Shown: positions 1-5,293 of the stretch, piece by piece
How the letters are laid out: the number at the start of each line of letters is the position of its first letter
Numbering within the stretch: position 1 is the stretch's first letter
IMG/VR virus record: IMGVR_UViG_3300030104_004177
Coordinates: 1 to 46,260 of that record
Source of the DNA: a virus
Strand: one strand, 5' to 3'
Length of the DNA stretch: 46,260 nucleotides
The notes under the pieces: generated by a model
Databases searched by the model: none
The model's input: only the letters and a program-made list of their open reading frames with translations
What the model was told of the DNA's origin: nothing
Position numbers and translations under genes: made by a program

Positions 1-93
1 GGCAAGAAAACAGTCGCATCAATCTTCAAGTCTGCGAAAGCAGGATTAAGACGAGCACATGGCAGTAAGAAAAAGAAAAAGAAAAGGGGCTAA
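1..93 (+). CDS. C-terminal end of a basic small protein (5' truncated by window)
   Basis: An open frame enters from the left edge and stops at TAA 91-93, giving 30 residues that end in an almost pure Lys/Arg tail (GSKKKKKKRG). The start lies outside the window. The last 35 bases overlap the next gene, which begins at 59 in another frame, and the purine-rich tract 67-88 encodes Lys/Arg in both frames. The composition matches the neighbouring small basic proteins, so it is probably another member of that cluster. Function is not recognised; nucleic-acid binding is only a guess from charge. Confidence 0.55.
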   Translation, partial: GKKTVASIFKSAKAGLRRAHGSKKKKKKRG

Positions 94-244
94 AAAGAAA
101 CGCAATATTCCTACTAACTCTGCACTATACGCAAGAGTAAAAGCTGCAGCAAGACGAAAGTTTGCAGTTTATCCTAGTGCCTATGCAAACGCATGGCTTG
201 TACGAGAGTACAAAAAGCGAGGAGGTAGGTATCGTCGTGGTTAA
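59..244 (+). CDS. Small basic conserved phage protein, 61 aa
   Basis: This is a 61-residue protein with a Lys/Arg-rich head (residues 4-15) followed by a conserved-looking block (SALYARVKAAARRKF, then YPSAYANAWLVREYKKRGG). I remember that second block from small proteins of marine phages and some algal viruses, but no function is known to me. Its start lies inside the preceding frame and its stop (242-244) overlaps the next gene by 8 bases, so expression is probably translationally coupled. The conserved central block argues that it is a real gene rather than a purine-rich artefact. A role in DNA binding or packaging is inference from charge and from the nearby terminase. Confidence 0.75.
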   Translation: MAVRKRKRKGAKKKRNIPTNSALYARVKAAARRKFAVYPSAYANAWLVREYKKRGGRYRRG

Positions 245-431
245 TAAACGAAAACATAAAACCTATCTTAAAAGAGGAAACGTTTATAAATCACCTGGAC
301 CAGCAAGAAAAGCCGCAAAAAGATTGGGGTTAAAAGGAATCCATTCACATGGCAGGGGAAAGAATAAAAGATTTATGCCAGGTAGTTCCCACGGTGCTTA
401 TTTAAGAGCAGTGCGTAGGAAGAAAAAATAA
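237..431 (+). CDS. Small basic protein, 64 aa, GTG start
   Basis: The open frame extends upstream to an ATG at 162, but a strong ribosome binding site GGAGGT (221-226) sits about 10 bases before a GTG at 237, so I place the start there. The 64-residue product is very basic, with a central block PARKAAKRLGLKGIHSHGRG and an RFMPGSSHGAYLRAV segment ending in RRKKK. The preceding gene stops at 244, giving an 8-base overlap, and the next gene starts at 431 on the last base of this stop (TAATG). It looks like a conserved small phage protein of unknown function. The longer 89-residue version would overlap the previous gene almost completely and is unlikely. Confidence 0.7.
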   Translation: MVNKRKHKTYLKRGNVYKSPGPARKAAKRLGLKGIHSHGRGKNKRFMPGSSHGAYLRAVRRKKK

Positions 432-724
432 TGGCAAGAACAGGTGGATTAACTAAATGGTTTAAAGAAAAGTGGGTAGATATTGGAAGACCAAAGAAAA
501 ATGGCAAATATCAACCTTGTGGTAGACGAAAAGCTAAAAAAGGCGGTAAAGGTTACCCTAAATGTGTTCCTCTAGCTAGAGCAAGAACTATGAGTAAGGC
601 TCAAAAAAGATCTGCTGTTCGTAGAAAAAGATCAGTAAAGCAAGGAGTCGGAGGAAAACCAACAAATGTTCGAACAATCGCAAGAAGGAAAAAGACTAAA
701 AGACGTTCGAGAAGCAGAGGCTAA
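431..724 (+). CDS. Basic conserved protein (DUF5872-like), 97 aa
   Basis: This 97-residue protein begins GGLTKWFKEKWVDIGRPKK, followed by a CGR...GYPKCVP segment with two cysteines, then MSKAQKRSAVRRKRS and a GGKPTNV segment, with a Lys/Arg-rich tail. The order (W-x-KEKWVDIG, CGR, YPKC, basic helix, KPTNV) matches a small family seen in marine phages and large algal viruses that I believe is catalogued as DUF5872; the number is from memory. The two cysteines could help bind a metal. It overlaps the previous stop by one base and is overlapped at its 3' end by a small ORF starting at 666. Function is unknown. Confidence 0.78.
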   Translation: MARTGGLTKWFKEKWVDIGRPKKNGKYQPCGRRKAKKGGKGYPKCVPLARARTMSKAQKRSAVRRKRSVKQGVGGKPTNVRTIARRKKTKRRSRSRG

Positions 725-833
725 GTTTGCTACTTGGGCACTAAAAAGAGTTCCTCAAGGCGAGTTTCGAGAAAATTATTACAAACTATTAAAACAATAC
801 GAGGAAGAAAATGGTAGAATGGTTAAAAACTAA
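666..833 (+). CDS. Small hypothetical protein, 55 aa
   Basis: An ATG at 666 inside the 3' end of the preceding basic gene opens a 55-residue frame that stops at 831-833. The product is mixed-charge and probably helical, starting MFEQSQEGKRLKDVREAEAK and continuing FATWALKRVP, then FRENYYKLLKQYEEENG. It has no Lys/Arg tail, unlike the overlapped gene, and reads as a normal amphipathic protein. It fills what would otherwise be a gap after 724, and the next small gene starts within it at 811. No family is recognised. The chained-overlap arrangement supports it being real. Confidence 0.55.
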   Translation: MFEQSQEGKRLKDVREAEAKFATWALKRVPQGEFRENYYKLLKQYEEENGRMVKN

Positions 834-939
834 ATGGTTACAATTTTGTAACATTGTTTCAGGTAAAGATAAAAACTGGGACGGCCAAGTGGATATCAAA
901 GATAAACTGATTGAAGCAGAGCAGAAAGCTAAAAGCTAA
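811..939 (+). CDS. Small hypothetical protein, 42 aa
   Basis: An ATG at 811 has a purine-rich ribosome binding site directly upstream (GAGGAAGAAA, 801-810). It opens a 42-residue frame to TAA 937-939, starting MVEWLKTKWLQFCNIVSG and continuing with a charged segment that includes DGQVDIKDKLIEAEQKAK. The composition, one hydrophobic start and then a charged helix, is protein-like. It overlaps the preceding small gene by 23 bases in a different frame. No family is recognised; the short length keeps confidence moderate. Confidence 0.5.
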   Translation: MVEWLKTKWLQFCNIVSGKDKNWDGQVDIKDKLIEAEQKAKS

Positions 940-970
940 AATTCATTAGCTAAGTCAAAAAAGGACTAGC

Positions 971-1150
971 ATGAACAGAAAAGAAATTATAAGCGAAATA
1001 TTGGGAGTAGTACAACTATCTCAACGCTTTTCCGTAGCTCTGGAAAATAAATTAATGTGGAGTCAAGAGCTAAGAGAAATATTAAATTCTCCACATACTG
1101 ATAAAGAATTATTAAAAACTCATTTTAAAAATGGGACGGAACAGGGGTAA
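971..1150 (+). CDS. Small hypothetical protein, 59 aa
   Basis: A 59-residue frame runs from ATG 971 to TAA 1148-1150, with a purine-rich AAAAAAGGA tract 957-965 as a possible ribosome binding site. The product is MNRKEIISEILGVVQLSQRF, then a helical segment with SQELREILNS and KELLKT. It looks like a short helical protein with alternating hydrophobic and charged residues and no Lys/Arg tail, unlike the flanking basic proteins. It fills the interval between the genes ending at 939 and starting at 1170. Function is unknown. Confidence 0.5.
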   Translation: MNRKEIISEILGVVQLSQRFSVALENKLMWSQELREILNSPHTDKELLKTHFKNGTEQG

Positions 1151-1169
1151 CTCTGTTTAGGAAAAGAAA

Positions 1170-1433
1170 ATGGCAAGACAAGGCGGATTTCTAAGTGGAC
1201 CAAGTGTTCACGGTACATCTAAATTAAGAAAGCATGTACTAAAAAGAGGACTTACTAGAGACCTCAACGCAGCTGCAGGAACCTTTGTAAATACAAAGAC
1301 TCCTATGTCCACTCCTGGTGGATTCTACGGAGCTGCCCCGAAAGCAATCGGACCAAGATTTGGTAAAACTACTAACCCAAAAAGAGCAAGGTTTGGTAGA
1401 ACAGGTGCAGGCCGAATACTACGTAGAAGATAA
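1170..1433 (+). CDS. Small basic Gly-rich protein, 87 aa
   Basis: This 87-residue protein is rich in Gly, Arg and Lys. It begins MARQGGFLSGPSVHGTSKL, has a KHVLKRGLTRDLNAAAG segment and ends GRTGAGRILRRR. Its first residues (MARxGG) resemble those of the basic protein at 431-724. No catalytic or membrane feature is seen. It is followed by a 72-base gap (1434-1505) that holds a 6-bp inverted repeat but no convincing gene. No family is recognised; it belongs by composition to the basic cluster upstream of the terminase. Confidence 0.65.
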   Translation: MARQGGFLSGPSVHGTSKLRKHVLKRGLTRDLNAAAGTFVNTKTPMSTPGGFYGAAPKAIGPRFGKTTNPKRARFGRTGAGRILRRR

Positions 1434-1505
1434 ATATTATTCACAAAGACTTTCATAACTTAATGAAAGCAGGACGACTTAACAAAGTCGTGAACATGAT
1501 TCATA

Positions 1506-1850
1506 ATGGCACTAACGACAGCAGAAAAAGCAAGACTGAAAAAAGCAGGACTCTCAAGACTAAACAGTCCAAAGAGAACTCCTAAGCACCGCACTAAGAA
1601 AGCAGTTGTTGCTGTACGAGTTGGTGGCAAAGTGAAAATCATTCGCTTTGGAGCGCAAGGCATGGGACATAATTATAGTCCAGAAGCACGACGCAGTTTC
1701 AAAGCGAGACATGCTAAGAATATCGCAAAAGGTAAATCTTCAGCAGCCTATTGGGCAAACAAAGTATTTTGGGCAGGTAAAGGTGGTTCTACAAAAAGAC
1801 CACCTCGATCCCAAAAAAGAACATTTGGAAGTAAAAGAAGAAAAAGATGA
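1506..1850 (+). CDS. Basic conserved phage protein, 114 aa
   Basis: The 114-residue product has a basic N-terminus, a short hydrophobic strand (AVVAVRVGGKVKIIRFGAQG), then a block ARRSFKARHAKNIAKGKSS followed by AAYWANKVFW, and a very basic tail ending KRRKR. The RFGxQG ... RRSFKARHxKN ... AAYWxxKVxW pattern is a small family I have seen in marine phages; I think it is one of the DUF families (possibly DUF6321) but am not certain of the number. Its stop overlaps the next start by four bases (ATGA, 1847-1850), so the two are translationally coupled. A virion or DNA-associated role is inferred only from position and charge. Confidence 0.75.
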   Translation: MALTTAEKARLKKAGLSRLNSPKRTPKHRTKKAVVAVRVGGKVKIIRFGAQGMGHNYSPEARRSFKARHAKNIAKGKSSAAYWANKVFWAGKGGSTKRPPRSQKRTFGSKRRKR

Positions 1851-2089
1851 CAATACCAAAAGTAATAGATCGACGAGCAGTATGGCTAGAAGGATTATCC
1901 CTGCATGCCGCAGAAGTGCTCAAAAAACTTCAGACACGTCAAGTGAATGGAATAACTCCAACTGAAGCTGAGAGTGATATTATTGATTTATGTGGTGGTT
2001 ATCTATATCTTTTAACGCTTGCAAAAGAACACGGACTCTTTGATTCCGACGATCCCTTTAACTTATTTGAAAAAGAGACTCTCCATTGA
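1847..2089 (+). CDS. Possible terminase small subunit or small acidic protein, 80 aa
   Basis: The 80-residue protein is not basic, unlike its upstream neighbours. It is leucine-rich and probably helical (AVWLEGLSLHAAEVLKKLQT, then DIIDLCGGYLYLLTLAKEHG), with an acidic C-terminal end. It sits directly before the large terminase, with ATGA overlap upstream and TTGA overlap downstream. Small terminase subunits usually occupy this slot but are normally longer and carry an HTH, which I cannot see clearly here. The assignment is therefore by position only. A regulatory or accessory packaging protein is an equal possibility. Confidence 0.6.
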   Translation: MTIPKVIDRRAVWLEGLSLHAAEVLKKLQTRQVNGITPTEAESDIIDLCGGYLYLLTLAKEHGLFDSDDPFNLFEKETLH

Positions 2090-3387
2090 TAGAAGTAAGC
2101 CGTTCCGACGTAGTGCAAGACTACTTAATGGAACTAAACCCCGAGACAAGATTTATTAAGTTACCCATAGACGGGTATCTTGATCTATTGAATGTAACAC
2201 CAAATAGCTCTCAAACTGCACTTATTAATGCAATCAACAATCCCAAATATCGTTTCGTCTGTGCGGCAGTATCACGACGACAAGGAAAAACATATATTAG
2301 TAATATTATAGGACAACTAACTTGTTTAGTACCAGGTTCACATGTATTACTTATGTCACCTAATTATTCACTATCTCAAATATCATTTGACTTACAGAGA
2401 AATCTCATCAAGCACTTTGATTTAGAGGTAACACGAGATAATGCAAAAGATAAAGTTATTGAACTATCAAACGGTTCTACTATACGAATGGGTTCTATCA
2501 ATCAGGTAGACTCAGTAGTTGGTAGAAGTTATGATCTAATTATATTCGATGAAGCAGCGCTAACAGATGGTAGAGATGCTTTCAATGTTGCACTGAGACC
2601 TACACTAGACAAAGAAAACTCTAAAGCAATTTTTATATCAACTCCTCGTGGTAGAAATAATTATTTTGCAGAATTTTACTACAGAGGCTGGTCAGAAGAA
2701 TTTCCAGAGTGGTGTAGTATAAAAGCAACATATCACGAGAATCCAAGAGTTTCAGAAGCGGATATTATCGAAGCCAGAAAAACAATGTCCCAAGCAGAAT
2801 TTAATCAAGAGTATATGGCAGACTTCAATGTATTTGAAGGGCAGGTATGGGCATTTAATCACGAAGAATGTACAGCAGATTTAACAGAACTTGATATTAG
2901 TCAAATGGATGTCTTTGGAGGACTAGACGTAGGGTATAAAGATCCTACTGCATTTTGTGTTATTGCATACGACTGGGATCAACAAAAGTATTACTTAGTT
3001 GATGAATATATGGATGCAGAACGTACTACAGAACAGCATGCCGTACAGATACGAAAATTAATTGATAAATGGGACATTGACTGGATTTATATTGATTCTG
3101 CAGCACAACAAACAAGATACGACTTTGCACAAAATTATGATATTAGTACTATTAATGCAAAGAAATCAGTACTAGATGGAATAGGTCATGTCGCAGGAAT
3201 AGTAGACAATGATGCACTTATTGTAGACCAAAAATGTAAACAAGCCCAGATGTCACTAGATCAATACCAATGGGATCCGAATCCTAATTTAATGAAAGAA
3301 AAACCGAAACACAATATGTCATCCCACATGGCTGATGCATTACGATATGCACTGTATACATTTGAAACTACAGCCACTACGTTTTAA
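2086..3387 (+). CDS. terL: Terminase large subunit (TerL)
   Basis: The 433-residue product is the motor and nuclease that packages DNA into the prohead. The ATPase half has a Walker A-type motif (SRRQGKT, about residues 63-69), a Walker B motif (LIIFDEAAL, about 152-160) and a coupling motif (IFISTPRGRNN, about 181-192). The nuclease half shows GLDVGYKDPTAF (about 279-290), WIYIDSAAQQ and C-terminal SSHMADALRYAL, giving the expected acidic metal ligands of an RNase H-like fold. I accept a TTG start at 2086, overlapping the previous stop (TTGA) with a weak AGAG site upstream; an ATG at 2128 is the alternative but has no visible ribosome binding site. Length is normal for the family. Confidence 0.95.
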   Translation: MIEVSRSDVVQDYLMELNPETRFIKLPIDGYLDLLNVTPNSSQTALINAINNPKYRFVCAAVSRRQGKTYISNIIGQLTCLVPGSHVLLMSPNYSLSQISFDLQRNLIKHFDLEVTRDNAKDKVIELSNGSTIRMGSINQVDSVVGRSYDLIIFDEAALTDGRDAFNVALRPTLDKENSKAIFISTPRGRNNYFAEFYYRGWSEEFPEWCSIKATYHENPRVSEADIIEARKTMSQAEFNQEYMADFNVFEGQVWAFNHEECTADLTELDISQMDVFGGLDVGYKDPTAFCVIAYDWDQQKYYLVDEYMDAERTTEQHAVQIRKLIDKWDIDWIYIDSAAQQTRYDFAQNYDISTINAKKSVLDGIGHVAGIVDNDALIVDQKCKQAQMSLDQYQWDPNPNLMKEKPKHNMSSHMADALRYALYTFETTATTF

Positions 3388-3398
3388 TAAGACCTGTA

Positions 3399-3440
3399 AA
3401 AAACAGTTCTTGACATATGATGTGACTTTTTGGTATAATT
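3399..3440 (+). promoter_or_regulatory. Consensus sigma70-type promoter, copy 1
   Basis: The TerL-HNH gap contains TTGACA (3410-3415) and TATAAT (3434-3439) separated by 18 bases, with an extended -10 TG (3431-3432) and an A-tract upstream of -35. Transcription should start near 3446, about 13 bases before the next ATG. The whole 42-base element recurs at 26822-26863, with identical flanks AAAAACAGTTCTTGACAT and TTTTTGGTATAATT and a diverged 10-base middle. It probably drives the head and tail genes. Confidence 0.85.
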
Positions 3441-3458
3441 CTAATTAAGAGTAGAAAT

Positions 3459-3833
3459 ATGAAATTAAAAAGAGATTTAGTTAAATATGTACGAGATAAA
3501 GCTAAATCTAAATATAAGAAACAAAGTAGTTGTTATATTTGCGAAAGCAATATAGACTTAGATTTTCATCATTACTACGGACTGACCGAACTACTAGAAA
3601 CTTGGTTGAAAAAACAAAATTATATTATAGAGAATGAGCAAGACATACTAGCACTTCGAAAGTCCTTTATTGATGATAATTGGGAAAAGGTGTACGAATA
3701 TACTGTAACCCTCTGCCATAAGCATCATTTACGATTACACTCAATTTATGGAAAACGACCCAAATTGATTACAGCAGAGAAACAAAAACGTTGGGTCGAG
3801 AAGCAGAGAGACAAATATGGCATGGTACGATAG
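3459..3833 (+). CDS. HNH-type endonuclease-like protein
   Basis: This 124-residue protein has a zinc-binding HNH layout: CYICES (two Cys, about residues 25-28), FHHYYGL (about 36-42) and, after a helical insertion, VTLCHKHHLRLHSIYGKRP (about 85-103). HNH proteins beside terminase and portal genes are common in phages with HK97-type heads and can assist terminase cleavage; a homing nuclease is the alternative. It is the first gene after the promoter at 3399-3440. Its 3' end overlaps the portal start by 17 bases, which suggests an integrated rather than a recently inserted gene. Catalytic activity is inferred from motifs only. Confidence 0.8.
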   Translation: MKLKRDLVKYVRDKAKSKYKKQSSCYICESNIDLDFHHYYGLTELLETWLKKQNYIIENEQDILALRKSFIDDNWEKVYEYTVTLCHKHHLRLHSIYGKRPKLITAEKQKRWVEKQRDKYGMVR

Positions 3834-5022
3834 ATTTTTAGGAAGAAGCGATGAAAAGCTGAATCCTTCACAATATGTTATTTCGAGAAACGAAGGGTTA
3901 ACTGTAGACTCACGCGAAATAGTTACAAATTATCGTAATGCGTACGAACAACTAGAAATTGTCAATAGAGCAGTTAATATGATCGTTGATGATGTTTCCG
4001 AAATACCTTTTTCAGTTGGGGAAAAAATAACTGGAACAAATACTATACTAAAACAAATCCGCAGATCAAAAGTTAACTTACTTTTAAATGTAGAACCAAA
4101 TCCTTTTCAGGATGTCAGTACTTTTAAAAGAAACTTAATTATTGATTTAATGATTGATGGTAACATATTTATATACTTTGATGGTACTCATATGTACCAC
4201 TTACCAGCAAATAAAGTTACTATTTATACTGATGATGTTAACTATGTAGAAAAATATACATATGATAACAGCATAGACTATTCAGTTAACGAAATAATAC
4301 ACATAAAAGAGAATAGTTTTAACTCCATTTACAGAGGAACACCAAGACTAAAACCTGCATTTAGAACTATGCAGTTACTTAGCAACATGAGAAGTTTTCA
4401 AGATACCTTCTTTAAAAATGGCGCAGTTCCAGGTTTAGTACTTAAATCGCCAAACACTCTTTCTGAAAAAATTAAAGAAAGAATGTTACAAGCATGGAGC
4501 ATGAGATACAATCCGACAACAGGAGGTAGAAGACCTCTTATACTTGACGGAGGATTAGAAGTAGATAATCTAACAAATGTTAATTTTAAAGAACTTGATT
4601 TTCAAAGTTCAATTACAGCAAACGAAAAAATTATACTAGAAGCCATGGGAATACCACCTATCTTAATGGATGGTGGAAACAACGCAAACATAAGACCCAA
4701 TCACAGACTGTACTATCTTGAAACTGTCTTACCAATCGTAAGAAAGATGGGATATGCATTAGAACGATACTTTGGGTTCTCACTATCTGAGGATGTAACA
4801 GGAATACCTGCTTTACAACCAGAACTGAGAGACCAAGCAGCTTATTATGCAACACTTGTTAATACTGGAATTATAAGTCCAAATGAAGCAAGAGAAGCAA
4901 TAGGCAAAGAACCTGTAGAAGGATTCGACGATCCTAGAGTACCGCAAAATATTGCGGGCTCAGCCGTTAATCCCGAAGAGGGAGGTAGACCCCAACAGGC
5001 TGCCCCAAGCGAAGAGGAATAA
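3817..5022 (+). CDS. Portal protein (HK97-type family)
   Basis: The 401-residue product forms the dodecameric ring at the head vertex through which DNA enters and leaves. It shows the order typical of the family: an N-terminal segment with NRAVNMIVDDVSEIPFSVG (about residues 51-69), FKRNLIIDLMIDGNIFIYFD (about 104-123), YRGTPRLKPAFRTMQ, a FKNGAVPGLVLKSP segment, ILEAMGIPPILM (about 273-284), NHRLYYLETVLPI and a Pro/Glu-rich C-terminus after NPNEAR-like ISPNEAREAIG. The start at 3817 has a GAGAG site just upstream inside the HNH gene. Length fits the family. Confidence 0.93.
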   Translation: MAWYDRFLGRSDEKLNPSQYVISRNEGLTVDSREIVTNYRNAYEQLEIVNRAVNMIVDDVSEIPFSVGEKITGTNTILKQIRRSKVNLLLNVEPNPFQDVSTFKRNLIIDLMIDGNIFIYFDGTHMYHLPANKVTIYTDDVNYVEKYTYDNSIDYSVNEIIHIKENSFNSIYRGTPRLKPAFRTMQLLSNMRSFQDTFFKNGAVPGLVLKSPNTLSEKIKERMLQAWSMRYNPTTGGRRPLILDGGLEVDNLTNVNFKELDFQSSITANEKIILEAMGIPPILMDGGNNANIRPNHRLYYLETVLPIVRKMGYALERYFGFSLSEDVTGIPALQPELRDQAAYYATLVNTGIISPNEAREAIGKEPVEGFDDPRVPQNIAGSAVNPEEGGRPQQAAPSEEE

Positions 5023-5026
5023 ATAA

Positions 5027-5293
5027 ATGACAAAAAATATGATGGCAAAAGCATTATCCGACTGGTTTGTAGAACAAGGAGTCGAATCAATGGATTTACC
5101 TACTTACAAAAGTTATGGTTCTGAAGTTCCTGTTAAAGACTATATGCTCAGACGAGCATTTGGGTCTTGGAAACGAGTACTCTCAGCCATGAAGAAAAGG
5201 CATCCAGTTGCTGTAGTTGAAGAAGCTCCAGCACCTACTCCCGCACCAAAGGCTCCCAAAGCCAAGAAAGCGGAGAAGAAAGATGTCAAATAA
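5027..5293 (+). CDS. Small protein between portal and protease, 88 aa
   Basis: The 88-residue protein has a compact N-terminal part (LSDWFVEQGVESMDLPTYKS, then VKDYMLRRAFGSWKRVLSAM) and a low-complexity Ala/Pro/Lys tail. The RRxFGSWKRxLxxM segment resembles short helix-turn-helix-like repeats seen near homing endonucleases, and I have seen similar small proteins at this place in marine phages. A GAGGAA site precedes ATG 5027; an in-frame ATG three codons on is an alternative. The gene overlaps the protease-capsid gene by 11 bases. Function is not known; DNA binding or a head-assembly role are guesses. Confidence 0.72.
   Translation: MTKNMMAKALSDWFVEQGVESMDLPTYKSYGSEVPVKDYMLRRAFGSWKRVLSAMKKRHPVAVVEEAPAPTPAPKAPKAKKAEKKDVK

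Noticed and set aside
1475-1490. A 6-bp inverted repeat (CGACTT ... AAGTCG) with a 4-base loop in the 72-base gap.
   Set aside because: It is too short and lacks a T-run, so it cannot be called a terminator; an operator is possible but unsupported.
1463-1585. A 40-codon frame (MKAGRLNKVVNMIHNG...) beginning before the 114-residue basic gene.
   Set aside because: Most of it overlaps the better-supported gene at 1506, it has no good ribosome binding site, and its second half reads as an out-of-frame Lys/Ser shadow.
1648-1965. A 105-codon plus-strand frame crossing two genes.
   Set aside because: It lies out of phase over two well-supported genes and its product has no conserved pattern.
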